Assembly (NCBI GenBank): GCA_035578905.1 | Contig: JAQJVL010000001.1 | Location: 3,402,001-3,466,000 of the forward strand | DNA from: Stictocephala bisonia | Taxonomy: Eukaryota; Arthropoda; Insecta; Hemiptera; Membracidae | Direction of reading: 5' to 3' | DNA length: 64,000 nt | Shown: piece after piece, positions 48,967 through 60,469 of the stretch | Layout of the letters: each line of letters begins with the position of its first letter | Numbering within the stretch: position 1 is the first letter of the stretch | Program-made: the position numbers and the translations under genes | Notes under the pieces: model-generated | Told to the model about the DNA's origin: nothing | Databases searched by the model: none | Seen by the model: only the letters and a program-made list of their open reading frames with translations

Positions 48967-49795
48967 CAGTAGAACGTCGATAATTCGGACGTCAAAAATC
49001 CGGACCGTCAATAATCCGGATTTGTATCTACGTATTACTGCACACCGATTGTGTTTCAAATGTAAATTAATTTTTAAACGGAAATGGATTTTGACATTTT
49101 TTACTTTACATCACTGTTATGACCGGATTTTAATCCGTTCAAACATTTAGCTTTTTAAAATTAATATTCCCTGTTTTGTTCTTGTAGCAAAAAATTATGG
49201 CTCTTTTTGCCAACATTCTGATTGATAATCTTTTGTACGTAACACACTGTGTAAAGGCAGGAAAAGAAAGCATTTATTTTTGGTTGTTTATTTAAGGAAT
49301 GTCTTTCAGAGGAAAGAAACAATGTAATCTGATAGAGACGACCCAAAACATGAGACAGAAGAAACGATACATTCTGAAGCGTTTGTAGCAGCGGAGACAC
49401 TGATGTCATGGCTAGAGAAACAAAACGACAGATCACCCACTCAGCTGATTCTTTTAAAACGAATTAAGGACATAGTTGCGAAAAAACGAACCACTACTGC
49501 AGTTCAAAAACCTATTACAGTACACATTTTTTAAAAGCTCAAATAGTGTTTGATGTTTTTACTGTACACATGTTGCTACTAACAAATTACAATACAGTGT
49601 TTGAACATAAAATATGTTTTTGATTAATTTCACCTCTAAACCCTTTATTGTATTAGAGAAAATATAAAATTTTAAAATGTTTGTGTACTTTAATCGTGTA
49701 TACTGGCATTTTTAAGGTAATTTTGATAATCAGGACAATTTGATAATCCGGATGGGGCCCGGTCCCAATTAATCCGGATTATTGACGTTCTACTG
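48967..49795 (+). mobile_element. pogo/Tigger-type DNA transposon remnant, 829 bp
   Basis: Terminal inverted repeats CAGTAGAACGTC(G/A)ATAAT and its reverse complement are followed inside by further TAATCCGGAT copies. TA lies immediately outside both ends, the target duplication of the Tc1/mariner superfamily. The interior keeps only the last 60 or so residues of transposase (49328-49534). It is an internally deleted derivative. Confidence 0.85.
49328..49534 (+). pseudogene. Tigger/jerky-type transposase C-terminal fragment
   Basis: Open on the plus strand from 49328 to the stop at 49532-49534. Residues read HSEAFVAAETLMSWLEKQ, then TQLILLKRIKDIVAKKR and a final VQKPITVHIF. This matches the family ending, in which a HxEAxxAxExxxxxLE segment precedes LLxLKRLRD and a short basic tail ending in (I/V)xxFF. 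DNA-binding and DDE domains are missing. The minus-strand ORF over the same bases is a shadow. Confidence 0.7.
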
Positions 49796-50761
49796 TAACT
49801 TAATAATAACTATTATAATATACTCAGTCATAAAAGTTGTTTTTAATGTAACATTTTCTACAAAGTCTATAGATATATAGTACTAGATATTATAAAAAAG
49901 GAAATTTAGATTCACTTTTAAAATAAAGATAATTATTTTAAATGTCAAGAATACTAAACGTTCTGTATAATAGAAATTGTGAACTCAACGATTAGATTAT
50001 TTTGCGACAAAGAAGTGGATGGCATTAAACAAAAAACACCCCTATAAAAAAGGTTTTTAACAAAATGTTTATGTTTTGGAATGAAATACAAATTTAATTT
50101 AAACATTGAACTTTGTGTAATTGTGTATGGTTCACTTTGTATAATCAACGATTAATGATTGTATCTTCTGGAGAAAATTTAGTTCTGAACTTCTTACAAC
50201 GCCTGCAATAGGCAAGTGGCAATTTGGATACAGTATCCAATTTGCTGGTTGCTGTAATGAAGGAGTTACCACTTGTTCAAGATTATGTGATCCGGAGATT
50301 TTAAATATGTTTAAGGCTACATTACTTCGGTTTTAAAATATTTTTACAATTTACTTATGGCTATTCTTACATGTTTATTTCACTAAAATGATAAGTTAGT
50401 CATGATAAATAAAGTAAAAGTCTTTTCAGTTTCATACAAGATTCTTTTGTACTTTTAACAGTGATGTAGCCATATTTGTGTTGCTTAGTGTCAGAACCCC
50501 CTCATAGAGTTTAATTATATCTTCTCTCCACCCATTAAAAATAACCATAGGTTTTTATTAATTTTTTTATTTTTTTTTTTTATTTATTTGTAAATATAAA
50601 AGTTACACATTAATCTTGCATATAATCGTCTCTTTTATTTATATTGGTGGTTTTACAAAAATTGACAATTTTTTTATTTATTTTTATGATCAAACAAAAT
50701 TCACAAATAATTAATTCTGAATTAATGTAAAAAAGCAACACACTGATAACAAAGACTACAC
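49796..50761. other. No gene seen
   Basis: AT-rich sequence. A palindrome GGATACAGTATCC lies at about 50227-50239. No family features in the small ORFs. Confidence 0.45.
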
Positions 50762-50930
50762 TCATACACAGTGGTGACGACCCTCCCGCCCACCTATATA
50801 CGTACAACGACGTACGTAACGACCCTCCTGCCCACCCATATACGTACAGTGGTAACGACCCTCCTGCCCACCCACACACGTACCACTAACGGCCCTCCCG
50901 CCCATCCACACACGTACAGTAAACCATAGG
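50762..50930. repeat. CCCACCC-type minisatellite (dispersed family)
   Basis: About four units of CGACCCTCCTGCCCACCCA plus TA(T/C)ACGTACAGTGGTAA-like sequence. This is the complement of the type at 6215-6345. Confidence 0.8.
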
Positions 50931-51799
50931 TCCATAGGTAAACTAACGTTAATTCTCCACAAATAGTTACTTACATCAATAAGTTAAAAAGCTTGTTTTC
51001 TAAATGAACCAAAAATGTTCATTAGAATACTTAATGTATATATACATTTTTCTATCTTCTAAAATATTCTAAGTGCTTTATAATAACATCTCTGCTGTTT
51101 ACTGTGACTAGGGGACGCGTGGCAAACCCGTCACTCGCTGCGATTGTGACACCTCGGCCTTCGGCCTCGGCATGTGACTTCAGCCCAATTTTCGTAATTA
51201 ATCTTGAATTTATCATGATGGATTTGGAATTAAATGTCCAACACGTTTAGTGAACAAATACGAATTATAGTTTATATTAGCCAAACTAATAATATAAAAA
51301 GGCTCAAAGTAGTATTTAATATGTTTTAAATCCACTCCCTCGAATTTCTTATTTATAGTCTTGGAGCTTATGACATCTTAAGACAATTGGCCAGACGACA
51401 TCTAGTCGATAGCTTAATATCTGATAGACACCTTATGCACAGTTTGGGACGAAATCAGCTATCGACTATATGTCATCCGTGCTGCTAATAGAGGATATAT
51501 TGCACATGTATGGTACATTTTCGCAAACTTCATTCTTTTGTGAGTATTTTAATATCCAATATGTTTAGGCAAACTCAGTGTTTGTAGCAAATATAGCTAT
51601 TCGAATTCGAGCCATTATTTTTTAAACTCCCTGTATAATTTTATAAACCTATTTTTGTGTGCAAGCGAGAATGAAGTATCATTAATATTACATGTACTAC
51701 ACAAAGTATTTAATAGGAATCAGCCTCCTGTGTGAAAAAAACCATGCCTATCTAAATATATAATAATATTAGAAAAATCCTACTGATATGCATGAACAG
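50931..51799. other. No gene; one transposon-head-like fragment
   Basis: AT-rich apart from 51113-51175, where CTAGGGGACGCG, CGTCACTCGCTGCG and CCTCGGCCTTCGGCCTCGG form a CG-rich stretch similar in style to the head of the block at 12288. Confidence 0.4.
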
Positions 51800-52665
51800 A
51801 TTAAGAAAATGGGAGGACTAGTTGATATCTGTACGTTGAGTGATCGGAAGTACCACTTAAAAGTCGTGGGAAAGTTAAATTATCGGGAGGACAGGTTGAT
51901 AGTGATGTGTACGTAGACCCATCGATAGGACCAGTTGACAGTCGTTGGTATGTTGAGCGAATGGGAGGGGTAGTTGTAGTGATGTGTATGTAGACTGAAC
52001 GAGAGGACCCGTTGACAGTCGTGGGCACGTTGAATGTATAGATGTACCAGTTGACAATTGTGGGTAGGTTGAGTGTATAGATGTACCAGTTGACAGTTGT
52101 GGGTACGTTGAGTGTATAGATGGACCAGTTGACAGTCATGAGTACGTTGAGTGTATAGATGTACCAGTTGACAGTTGTGGGTACGTTGAGTGAACGAGAG
52201 GTATAAATGTACCAGTTGACAGTCAGGGTTCGTTGAGTGTATAGATGGACCAGTTGACAGCTGTAGGTACGTTGAGTGAACGGGAACGACCAGTTGAAAG
52301 TCGTGGGTTCGTTGAGTGTATAGATGGGCCAGTTGACAGTTGTGGGTACGTTGAGTGAACGGGACGACCAGTTGACAGTCGAGAGTACGTTGAGTGTATA
52401 GATGTACCAGTTGACAGTTGTGGGTACGTTGAGTGAACGAGAGGACCAGTTGAAAGTCGTGGGTTCGTTGAGTGTATAAATTGACCAGTTGACAGTCGTG
52501 GGTTCGTTGAGTGTATAGATGGACCAGTTGACAGTCATGAGTACGTTTAGTGTATAGATGTATCAGTTGACAATTGCGGGTACGATGAGTGAACGTGACG
52601 ACCAGTTGACAGTCGTGGGTACGTTGAGTGTATAGATGGGTTAGTTGACAGTCGTGGGTCCATTG
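51800..52665. repeat. 39-bp minisatellite, about 20 copies
   Basis: The basic unit is GTTGAGTGTATAGATG, then (T/G)ACCAGTTGACAG, then T(T/C)GTGGGTAC. Some units have GAACGAGAGGA or GAACGGGACGA in place of the GTATAGATG part. The 39-base length keeps one minus-strand frame open (51801-52538) with a 13-residue NWSIYTLN-type repeat, which is a by-product. Confidence 0.9.
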
Positions 52666-52730
52666 AGTTAAATATAACTAATTGCGATACAATAATTAAT
52701 GTGTGAGTAATATAACTGTAAAGTTCATGC

Positions 52731-52942
52731 ACTGTGAAAACTAGTTAAAATTCCGGTACCTTTTTTGTTCCAACTAGGATAAACATAATTAAAACATATT
52801 ATAAAATTTTAAAATTCATACATAAGAACGTACAATTAAACGAAGGAAACAATGGTGTGATCGGATTTTTCATAGCCCTCTTCGTTTCTTAAGAAAAACA
52901 ACTTGAAAACTCAGGTGTATATAATTTCTGTGACGACGATAA
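52731..52942. mobile_element. Foldback element FB-A, single arm (copy 4)
   Basis: Matches the right arm of FB-A copies: ACTGTGAAAACTAGTTAAAA, TTCCAACTAGGATAAA, GATCGGATTTTTCATAG and TATAATTTCTGTGACGACG at the end. The left arm is absent, so this is a half element. Confidence 0.75.
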
Positions 52943-52954
52943 CTCACGGCATTT

Positions 52955-53900
52955 CCACTCACACCACATTCAACGCCGGTTGTCAATCTTCTGATTATGC
53001 TGCCACCCAGTCGTATGCCATTAACTTGTCAGCACTGTAAACTGCTTGTGATTCTGAAAAGCATTTCAAGAGAGTTTTTAATGCCTTGGGTGTTGGGGTA
53101 TTTTAAATTGAACTGATAGCTTTTTCATGAAACAAACCCCTGCTTGTGAGGGAAGGTGCTCGTAAACCCCCGTCCTGTGTCTCCCAGTCTGGGTCCTAGG
53201 TATCTCTGCCTCGTGTGTCGTATTTGTCTATTCCGAGGCCCATGGTCATAGGACATTTAGTCATACAGAATAAGGTTGTCTCTAAAATGTAGAGACTTGA
53301 CAGGGTCAACACCTATAACTTCGGAAAAGCTTCCTTACAAGATTATATGAATTTTAACTGAGCGAGTGTTCGAATCGCTTGTTTTTGCAATCTTATCCTC
53401 TGAAAAACTGACCGTTTGTGCTGGCTCCCCACAATACCAAACAGTAGGTAAGGTGGAGGTAAATTAAGCTGTAATACACTGTCTTCAGAACCTGAGTAGG
53501 GCAATATTTAGCTAAGGACCACAATACAGTACATATATTCATGAGGACAAATGTAAGCTGACATGGTCAATGTGAGCATTGCAAGTAAATCCCCTATCCA
53601 GGAATTTGGAACAGTTGACAACATCCAGCAGTAATTCAATATGACGGTTGGCCCGTCATTGGCATTTTCGATCGCAACGCGAAGTCAGGACATTTGATTG
53701 TGAATAATTCATTTTGAGATCAAGGCTGTTGAAATGATGGACACAATAATTGGTGTCAGCAAAGGTTTGATCTTCCAGATTTTCTCCCGATTTGTTGTTG
53801 AAACAAAGGTTGTGCCATTAGCATATTATACAAGTTTGCCTTACCGTTCTGAAGAAACTATGTTATGAACGTAAATCAGAAAGAAAATCGTACTGAACAT
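52955..53900 (-). mobile_element. Degenerate LINE remnant, palm to C-terminus
   Basis: Reading the minus strand downward from about 53870, broken frames give a YADDT-like region (FADTNYCVHHFN near 53760), MNYSQSNVLTSR (near 53690), TVYYSLIYLHLTYCLVLWG (near 53480-53430) and, near 53180-53020, a tail with LPSQAGVCFMKKL and a run like PKALKTLLKCFLESQAxYS. This is the order in arthropod Jockey-type LINE pol. Stops and frameshifts are frequent. Confidence 0.65.
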
Positions 53901-56240
53901 GCTTTTGCATAAATATAATGTACAACATAATAATACAGTTATTTTTTTTAAATGAATAAAAAACAGTCATAAGTTTGGTTAGTGAACTATTAACCAATAT
54001 AAACCTGTCGTAAAATGGATATGTAACCATTCGTTCCGATCAATATGATAAAATCCGTAAACTTTCTAACCTAATTTATTGATTTGAAGTTAATAATTTA
54101 CAACTTCATAATAAATTAATGTGAATTTAAAAAGGACATTTTATATTACGATTGAATTTATAATTGTATAATTTTGTTATTGAAAGCTTTGCTTTTAGTT
54201 TTTGTGCGTTTTATTGCTTACATAGTTATTTTGGTTTTGAAAGCTTAGTTTATTTGGAGTTTTAAATTTTAACTTGAGCATTACATTAATGTAAGCCTTA
54301 AGTTAAGCTATGAGTGAATAAATAGACAATTTTCAAAGACATTATTTATAGAGTAACACTTTTTTATTTGTTACATACATTTCAAGATTTAACAAACACG
54401 TAAAAACATAACTTGATACAACAATATTATACACATGAAACACGATCATTATACAAGAATACTTCTATTGTTATTGTTAACTTATAACATGATTGGAATA
54501 TCATTATTGAAGTGTTCATTATTATCCTAACGAAAACATGACTAAATGTTATTCTAACATTAAACTGCCAGTCTTAACTCATTTACAATATTAGATGTAG
54601 TAAAGGGGTGTTAAATGTACGAAATAACAAGATATCAGTATAAATAAAATAAAAATCATTTATAAAATCCTAATGCTACTCTGACTAACAACAACATTTT
54701 CATAACTGAATAGGAATTTCAAGTCATTACAACAAACTTAATTTAAACAAGTAAATAGCTTAACATTAAAAATAAATATTTACAAATAACTTATGGACAT
54801 TTTATAAATTTAAATACAAAAATAAACATTTAAAAAATTCCAACATAATTTAATTTACTACTTCAAGTATAACAAAAACAGACCCACGAATCTTGTATCA
54901 ATTTTTAGCTTTATTCTTCAATTAGAAAACCTATTTTAAATTAAGTAATGCCAATTTTTTTATTAAATAAACATCAGAAAGAGCATACACCACGAAAAAC
55001 TAATGCTGTTTATCACAAATAGTATATTACACATATTACTACTATTTTGTTGAGGGCTATAACATTTGCATCAGATCTGTCATCTTCACTGAAGTCTTAT
55101 TATATTTACAGTGATGCCATCTCAATGAAGGATTTATGTTTGCTATTTTATCATGATTCCTAAAGAACAACATAACATTATTTTGACTAACATCAATGTA
55201 ATTTTTTAACTGACTAAATACGTTTTATTTCCTAAGAAGTATTTCCGTTTATTTTTTTATTTAAATCATAGATTCTATATATTTATTACAAAAATATTTC
55301 TTCTAGAGATTGTCATAGTTCCTATATTATATACAATCACTATATCCTATACCCCTGTTGTCCAGCTAAAATATTTTAAATACAATTCACTTTCTGGACT
55401 ATATTAAAATACTTTCTGAGTGTAGAATATATGAATATACTATGTATATAGTGTAAATATTGATTGGTAGTTATTTTGTTGTGAGTACAATTCCGTGTTG
55501 CTAATTTTATAAACAAAATACAAGCATATAGAAGAAATTTAGTTATATATTTATCATTCAATAAAATTGAAAATAATACATTACGGTAGTTAAATTTGAG
55601 GTTAGAATTTCACATCCTCTGATATATTTTCAACAGATTGTAGTTATTTTTTAAAAGTTTGACGAAAATTAAATCAGCCCGGTAATTCTATTTATTAACT
55701 CATTGCAATTTCAATTAGATTTAAGTACTTAGGGTAATATTTAATATAAAGTTATTATTATTTCGGATGAATTATTAATTTTTATTGTCCTCCATATTAT
55801 GTATATATAATTTATACATATATTATGTATATATTTGACTTTATAAAATATGAAATTTCTTAGAGAAATCTACAGCTTTTTATAAACACCTTGATTATCA
55901 ATGACAAAATCTCATTCCAAATCTACCAAAATGAAAAATAGGCCAAGTATTTATGTGACTTAACTAGCTTCATAATTAAATTTAACCAAGAAAAAAACTG
56001 ACGTCATCAGATAATCAAAACCTTCATACTTTGGATTTATAATGTCTTAATCAAGAAAATATGACAAATTTACAAATAAAACTATGTTCTTGTAACATTA
56101 AATATTCTAACTAAGAAATGCAATCTAAGACCATTACAAGCCAATAAAGGAACCGTGTATTTTCAAACAATCCTCTGTATGTGTTTGAAATGGAATAATA
56201 TCACTTAAAGAAACTTGAAAGTTGCGTGTTTAATATTAAA
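53901..56240. other. AT-rich region downstream of the mucin-like gene, no gene seen
   Basis: Over 2 kb of very AT-rich sequence with only short ORFs. It lies 3' of the minus-strand gene at 56353 and may include the end of its 3' UTR. No repeats of note were seen. Confidence 0.45.
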
Positions 56241-56242
56241 CA

Positions 56243-56248
56243 TTTATT
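56243..56248 (-). terminator. Possible poly(A) signal of the mucin-like gene
   Basis: AATAAA on the minus strand about 105 bases past the stop codon. Other AATAAA copies exist further down in this AT-rich sequence, so the one used is not certain. Confidence 0.35.
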
Positions 56249-56352
56249 AAATCAATAACTCATTTTGTTTTGAATTGCTGTTCAGATTTAAAATACTGGA
56301 CGCTAGTAGGATTCAATCAATGCTGAAGAAGTGTGCTTTACAGTAATTTTAA

Positions 56353-58632
56353 TTATCTTCCAAAAATAATAAAAACCATGAAATAACTGAATAATGTTGT
56401 TGTAATAAGAAGGGAAGAACTTGATTTAAAACCAAATGAACTGCTGTAAGGAGAACTTCCTGTTGTTATATCATGAGATGATGTTGACAACACAGTTGAT
56501 TGTGAGGGTCTTGTTGTTTCATCTGTTGGTATGGTTGACTTAAATGTTGTTGATAGTTTATGAGTTGTCTTTGGTGGTGATGTAGTTGGCAGTTCTGTCG
56601 AAAGTGAAGCTTCCGTTGGAGTAGTTGTTTTTAATGTTATTTGAGTTGAAGAAGACAGTGATTGCTCTGTTGTTTTCAAAGAAGTTGAAGTCTGTGGTAG
56701 AGTTGTTAGTGTCACTTCTGTTGTTCTTGTAGTAGTTTTCTGTGTAGATATTTCTGACGAGGAACTTCCAGATACTAATTCAAAGCCAATAATATTAGCT
56801 ACAGAATCTTCGGATGGTAGCACTGAACTCATAGATGAAAGTAACTGACTCTCAGTTGTCGGTGTTGGAATTTCAGAAGTTAAAATCCCAGTTGTAAACT
56901 CCGAGGTCATGGGTGATTCAGATGAAGATATTGTAAATTGTGATGATTGATGTGGGAACTCGGACGTTGATTCAGGAAATTCAGATGTTACCACTGAGAA
57001 ATCAGAAGTTATTTCGGTACTTGCAGGAGATGTCTCTGGAAGTTCTGAGTGTGATGTTTCAAATTGCGATGATGATTGTGGAAATACGGATGATGGAAGC
57101 TCTGGATGATCAGATGTTGACTGTGGAATCTCCGATGATGATGTTGGTGGCAGTGTAATCTCAGATGAAAATTGCTGAGTTGAAGAAGACAACCATGGAT
57201 TTTCTGTAGAGAATAGTGAAAATTCAGATGAAACTTCAGGAGTTAGTGATGAAAACTCAGGAGCTTCAGAAGATGGCATCGGATATTCAGATGAGGGCTG
57301 AGGAAATTCTGATGACATATCAGAACTTGGCGATGAGAATTCGGGAGTTTCAGAAGATGTCATTGGAGATTCAGATGATGGTTGTGGACTTAAAGAAGAT
57401 AATTGTGGTAGTTCTGAGGATAGTAATGGATATTCAGATGACGACTGTGGAAACTCAGATGAAATTTCAGGATTTAGTGATGAAAACTCGGGAGTTTCAG
57501 AAGATGGTGGTTGTGGATATTCAGATGATGGCTGTGGAAACTCAGATGACATTTTAGAACTGAGTGAAGACAATTCGGGAATTTCAGAAGATGGTATTGC
57601 AGATTCAGATGAGGATTCTGAGCTTACAGAAGATAATTCTGGTATTTCTGAAGATGGCATTGGATATTCAGATGATTCTGAACTTAAAGATGATAATTCT
57701 GGTGTTTCTGAGGATGGTATAGGATAGTCAGATGATGGCTGTGGAAATTCCGATGGCACTTCAGGACTTGTTGATGAAAACTCAGGGAAATTAGACGATG
57801 ATTCTGAACTTAAAGAAGATAATTCTGGTGTTTCTGAGGATGGCATTGGATATTCAGAAGACGGCTTCGGAATGTCCGATGACACTTCAGAACTTAGTGA
57901 TGAAAGCTCGGGAGTTTTAGAAGATGACAATGGAAATTCAGATGATGGATATGGAAGCTCAGATGATGCCTCTGGTTGATCTGAGGGGGCCAGTGTAAAT
58001 TCAGATGATGAATCTGGCCTTAGAGAAGATACTTCTGGATTCTCTGAGGATGGAAGGGAATTAGCAGAAGATAAATCTGGGCTTAACGAAGACAGTTCTG
58101 GCTGCTCTGAAGACATATGTGGGCAATCAGATGATGACGCTGTACTGTAAGGTGATACAGCTGGAGTCTCTGTGGGATATATTGTAATTTCAGAAGAAGA
58201 ATTTGGAAACCCTGATGAAGGAATTTGATCCTCAACACGAGGAGCTTCAGGTGCTATCGGTGTAGGCAGATTGATTTTAGAATATATTTTTGATAATATG
58301 GGGTAGTGTGCTGAAAATTCTTTTGGTGTCTTCTCTTCTGATGAATACTTAGATATAAATGAACTTTCAGATTTATTATGCAGTGTTAATTCTGAAGAAG
58401 TAATTTCAACTGGAAGTGATGTAATATTATTAGAAATGTTTACTTTATCTGCAACAACGTCTGTTGAATTTTCTACAGATGTTTGTACATATTCTGTATC
58501 ATGCACCAGTTTGGTCCACAACGTTTCTTGTGCTATCTTGTCCAGGCTCTCAGACTTTTGTAGTGGGGTTGAAAGCACCTGCGATGCCAAGAAGAGTGCA
58601 AGTACTATAATTCGGTCCATGTCTTCTGTATT
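56353..58632 (-). CDS. Ser/Pro/Glu/Thr-rich mucin-like secreted or surface protein (755 aa)
   Basis: One uninterrupted frame of 755 residues runs from the ATG ending at 58620 to the stop at 56353. Twelve bases before the ATG the minus strand has ATTATCTGTTTCAG, a good splice acceptor, so an untranslated first exon probably lies upstream and the exon begins at 58632. Residues 1-18 (MDRIIVLALFLASQVLST) form a signal peptide. N-glycosylation sequons lie near residues 51, 61, 65, 82 and 140. About 140-570 is a degenerate repeat of roughly 20-26 residues (SSEYPMPSSE, TPELSSLSSE). A Thr-rich stretch follows (about 620-720), then a hydrophobic end (about 737-753) that could be a GPI-anchor signal or membrane segment. 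There is a single Cys near 166. Dense Ser/Thr/Pro suggests heavy O-glycosylation, as in mucin-like surface, salivary or gut-lining proteins. No enzymatic domain is visible; the function is inferred from composition only. Unlike the other long ORFs here it is non-periodic at base level and has a signal peptide and splice acceptor. Confidence 0.8.
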   Translation of the reverse strand, partial: NTEDMDRIIVLALFLASQVLSTPLQKSESLDKIAQETLWTKLVHDTEYVQTSVENSTDVVADKVNISNNITSLPVEITSSELTLHNKSESSFISKYSSEEKTPKEFSAHYPILSKIYSKINLPTPIAPEAPRVEDQIPSSGFPNSSSEITIYPTETPAVSPYSTASSSDCPHMSSEQPELSSLSPDLSSANSLPSSENPEVSSLRPDSSSEFTLAPSDQPEASSELPYPSSEFPLSSSKTPELSSLSSEVSSDIPKPSSEYPMPSSETPELSSLSSESSSNFPEFSSTSPEVPSEFPQPSSDYPIPSSETPELSSLSSESSEYPMPSSEIPELSSVSSESSSESAIPSSEIPELSSLSSKMSSEFPQPSSEYPQPPSSETPEFSSLNPEISSEFPQSSSEYPLLSSELPQLSSLSPQPSSESPMTSSETPEFSSPSSDMSSEFPQPSSEYPMPSSEAPEFSSLTPEVSSEFSLFSTENPWLSSSTQQFSSEITLPPTSSSEIPQSTSDHPELPSSVFPQSSSQFETSHSELPETSPASTEITSDFSVVTSEFPESTSEFPHQSSQFTISSSESPMTSEFTTGILTSEIPTPTTESQLLSSMSSVLPSEDSVANIIGFELVSGSSSSEISTQKTTTRTTEVTLTTLPQTSTSLKTTEQSLSSSTQITLKTTTPTEASLSTELPTTSPPKTTHKLSTTFKSTIPTDETTRPSQSTVLSTSSHDITTGSSPYSSSFGFKSSSSLLITTTLFSYFMVFIIFGR

Positions 58633-59499
58633 CTGAAACAGATAATCATGGTGAAATTTTATTCTTATTTACTTTTTTATTCAAGTTGCTTAACCAATAG
58701 ACATATTTTTAGATTACGACATAAACAATATAAATAGTGGTTTTATTGCATAATTTTCTCCACAAAGGGTGGATATAGGACTAAAATGTCACCTTTTACA
58801 AATTAACCTTTAGAGCCTTTTTAGTTGATCTACGTATATTAAACCAATTGATATATAATTGATTGATATTAAATGAAAGTAATACTATGAGCCACGTGAT
58901 CTTTTGTATAAGCATTTAAGACCGTCATAAATTTAAGACACCTGTTTTATGATTATTTTAATCCAGACACATTAATACAGAAACAACAAGTCTTTAAAGT
59001 TCAATAGAATACAATAAAGTTGGATGGACTTTTTTCTAGGTCAGTATAAGTCTAAGACTGATGTGCGATATTCGATTTCTCTACTGTTTTTGGGTCTAAA
59101 CTGTTAGCATTGATTATGTCTTGAAGTCGATTATAATCGATAAGCAACTGTTGTCATCGGTAATATTATCGCTTCCATGAAGAATCAAGTCAAAGCCATT
59201 GATAATGAGTCCTACTGTTTAAGCGTCAAGTAATAGGTAGATGTATGATTTTATAAAATTAGAACATATTTATTTAATTATTTATTACATTCAAAAACGT
59301 ACAACATTGACGTCCCCATCCAATCGTACACAAGTGACATTTACGCCCCTCCCTCTAATGATATAAAATCTAATGATGCCACATCAGGCTAAAATAGCCT
59401 ACATTCAATAAAAATTTATTTGCGGAATTAATTAATATTTTTCTTTACAAAATGTCATTCTTGATGGTTTTAAGTTAAAACATATAATATAATATAATA
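58633..59499. other. Probable intron or upstream region of the mucin-like gene
   Basis: AT-rich. No donor plus first exon can be chosen with confidence. No other gene or repeat was recognised before the minisatellite at 59500. Confidence 0.4.
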
Positions 59500-59830
59500 C
59501 GTGATAATACCTTCCCATACCTACAGTAGCTCTGATCCACCCATAACTACAGTGGTACTGAACCACCCATGAGAACAGTAGACATGAACCCCCTATAAAA
59601 ACAGTGGTACTGAACCACCAATGAGTACAGTAATACTGACCCACCCATTAATACCGTAGGACTGATAACCAACTATCAGTACAGTGGTTTTGACCCACGT
59701 ATGAGTACAGTAGTACTGAATCACCCATTCGTACACTAGTGATGACCCAACTATGAATACAGTGGAACTGAACGAACCACCTATGAATACTGTGCTACTG
59801 ACCAATTATTCTGTACGTGTATGGGTGGGT
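59500..59830. repeat. ACAGTGGTACTGAACCACCC-type minisatellite
   Basis: About ten units of 30-35 bases built from CCACCCATGA(G/A)TACAGT and GGTACTGA(A/C), ending with TGTACGTGTATGGGTGGGTG, which ties it to the 6215 and 50762 arrays. Small minus-strand ORFs across it result from the repeat. Confidence 0.8.
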
Positions 59831-60194
59831 GGGTGAATACTTACTGTACACATATAAACCAATTTGTAAGACTCATTATATTTTTCTGGAGTTAATTACT
59901 GAAAAGTAGATCGTTAACGCAGTGACATTTCGTACTTTATTTGCATAGCATATATGAAACTGACATTATACAAATTATTGACATGCAATTGGGTATTACA
60001 TTCAACATTTTCTAAGAAATTGATTGTGTCAAGAACATCATCTCATTAGCTCTGAATAAATGCAGCAAATTACGAAAGGCCTCTTTAAAGATACACGTTG
60101 GCCCAATACACGTTGCTAGGTCATTAACTTGCAGATTGTTGAAGAATACAGGTAGCTGTTATCAAAACTAAAATTGTTATACCTAATGGAAAAT
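59831..60194. other. Spacer, no gene seen
   Basis: AT-rich sequence between two blocks of the same minisatellite, perhaps an insertion that split one array. Confidence 0.4.
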
Positions 60195-60400
60195 GAGTGA
60201 CCAGTGCATAATGTTCTATGAGTACAGTGGTACTAACCCACCCACGAGTTCAGTGGTACTGAACCACCTATGAAAACAATGTTACTGATACACCTATGAG
60301 TTCAGTGGTACTGCCCCACATATGAATAAAGTGGTACCTACCCACTTATGAGTACAGAAGTACTGAACCACCCAGTAGTACTGACCCACCCATGAGTAAG
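60195..60400. repeat. Second block of the ACAGTGGTACTGA minisatellite
   Basis: About six units with GAGT(A/T)CAGTGGTACTGA, ACCACC and TATGA segments, the same family as 59500-59830. Confidence 0.75.
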
Positions 60401-60469
60401 TCTACCAAATCCTACTAGGGTTTATGATAATTAAACGCCTCATTTTCTGATTTGTAAATTGATGGACCG

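Noticed and set aside
49161..49436. 91-residue minus-strand ORF inside the Tigger element
   Set aside because: Opposite to the recognisable transposase tail; no family features.
51801..52538. 245-residue minus-strand ORF with NWSIYTLN repeats
   Set aside because: Produced by a 39-bp minisatellite that keeps one frame open; no other support.
56940..57557. Plus-strand ORFs rich in Met and Gln
   Set aside because: Antisense shadows of the Ser/Pro/Glu repeat of the mucin-like gene.
59432..59805. Two 70-residue minus-strand ORFs
   Set aside because: Encoded by the ACAGTGGTACTGA minisatellite.
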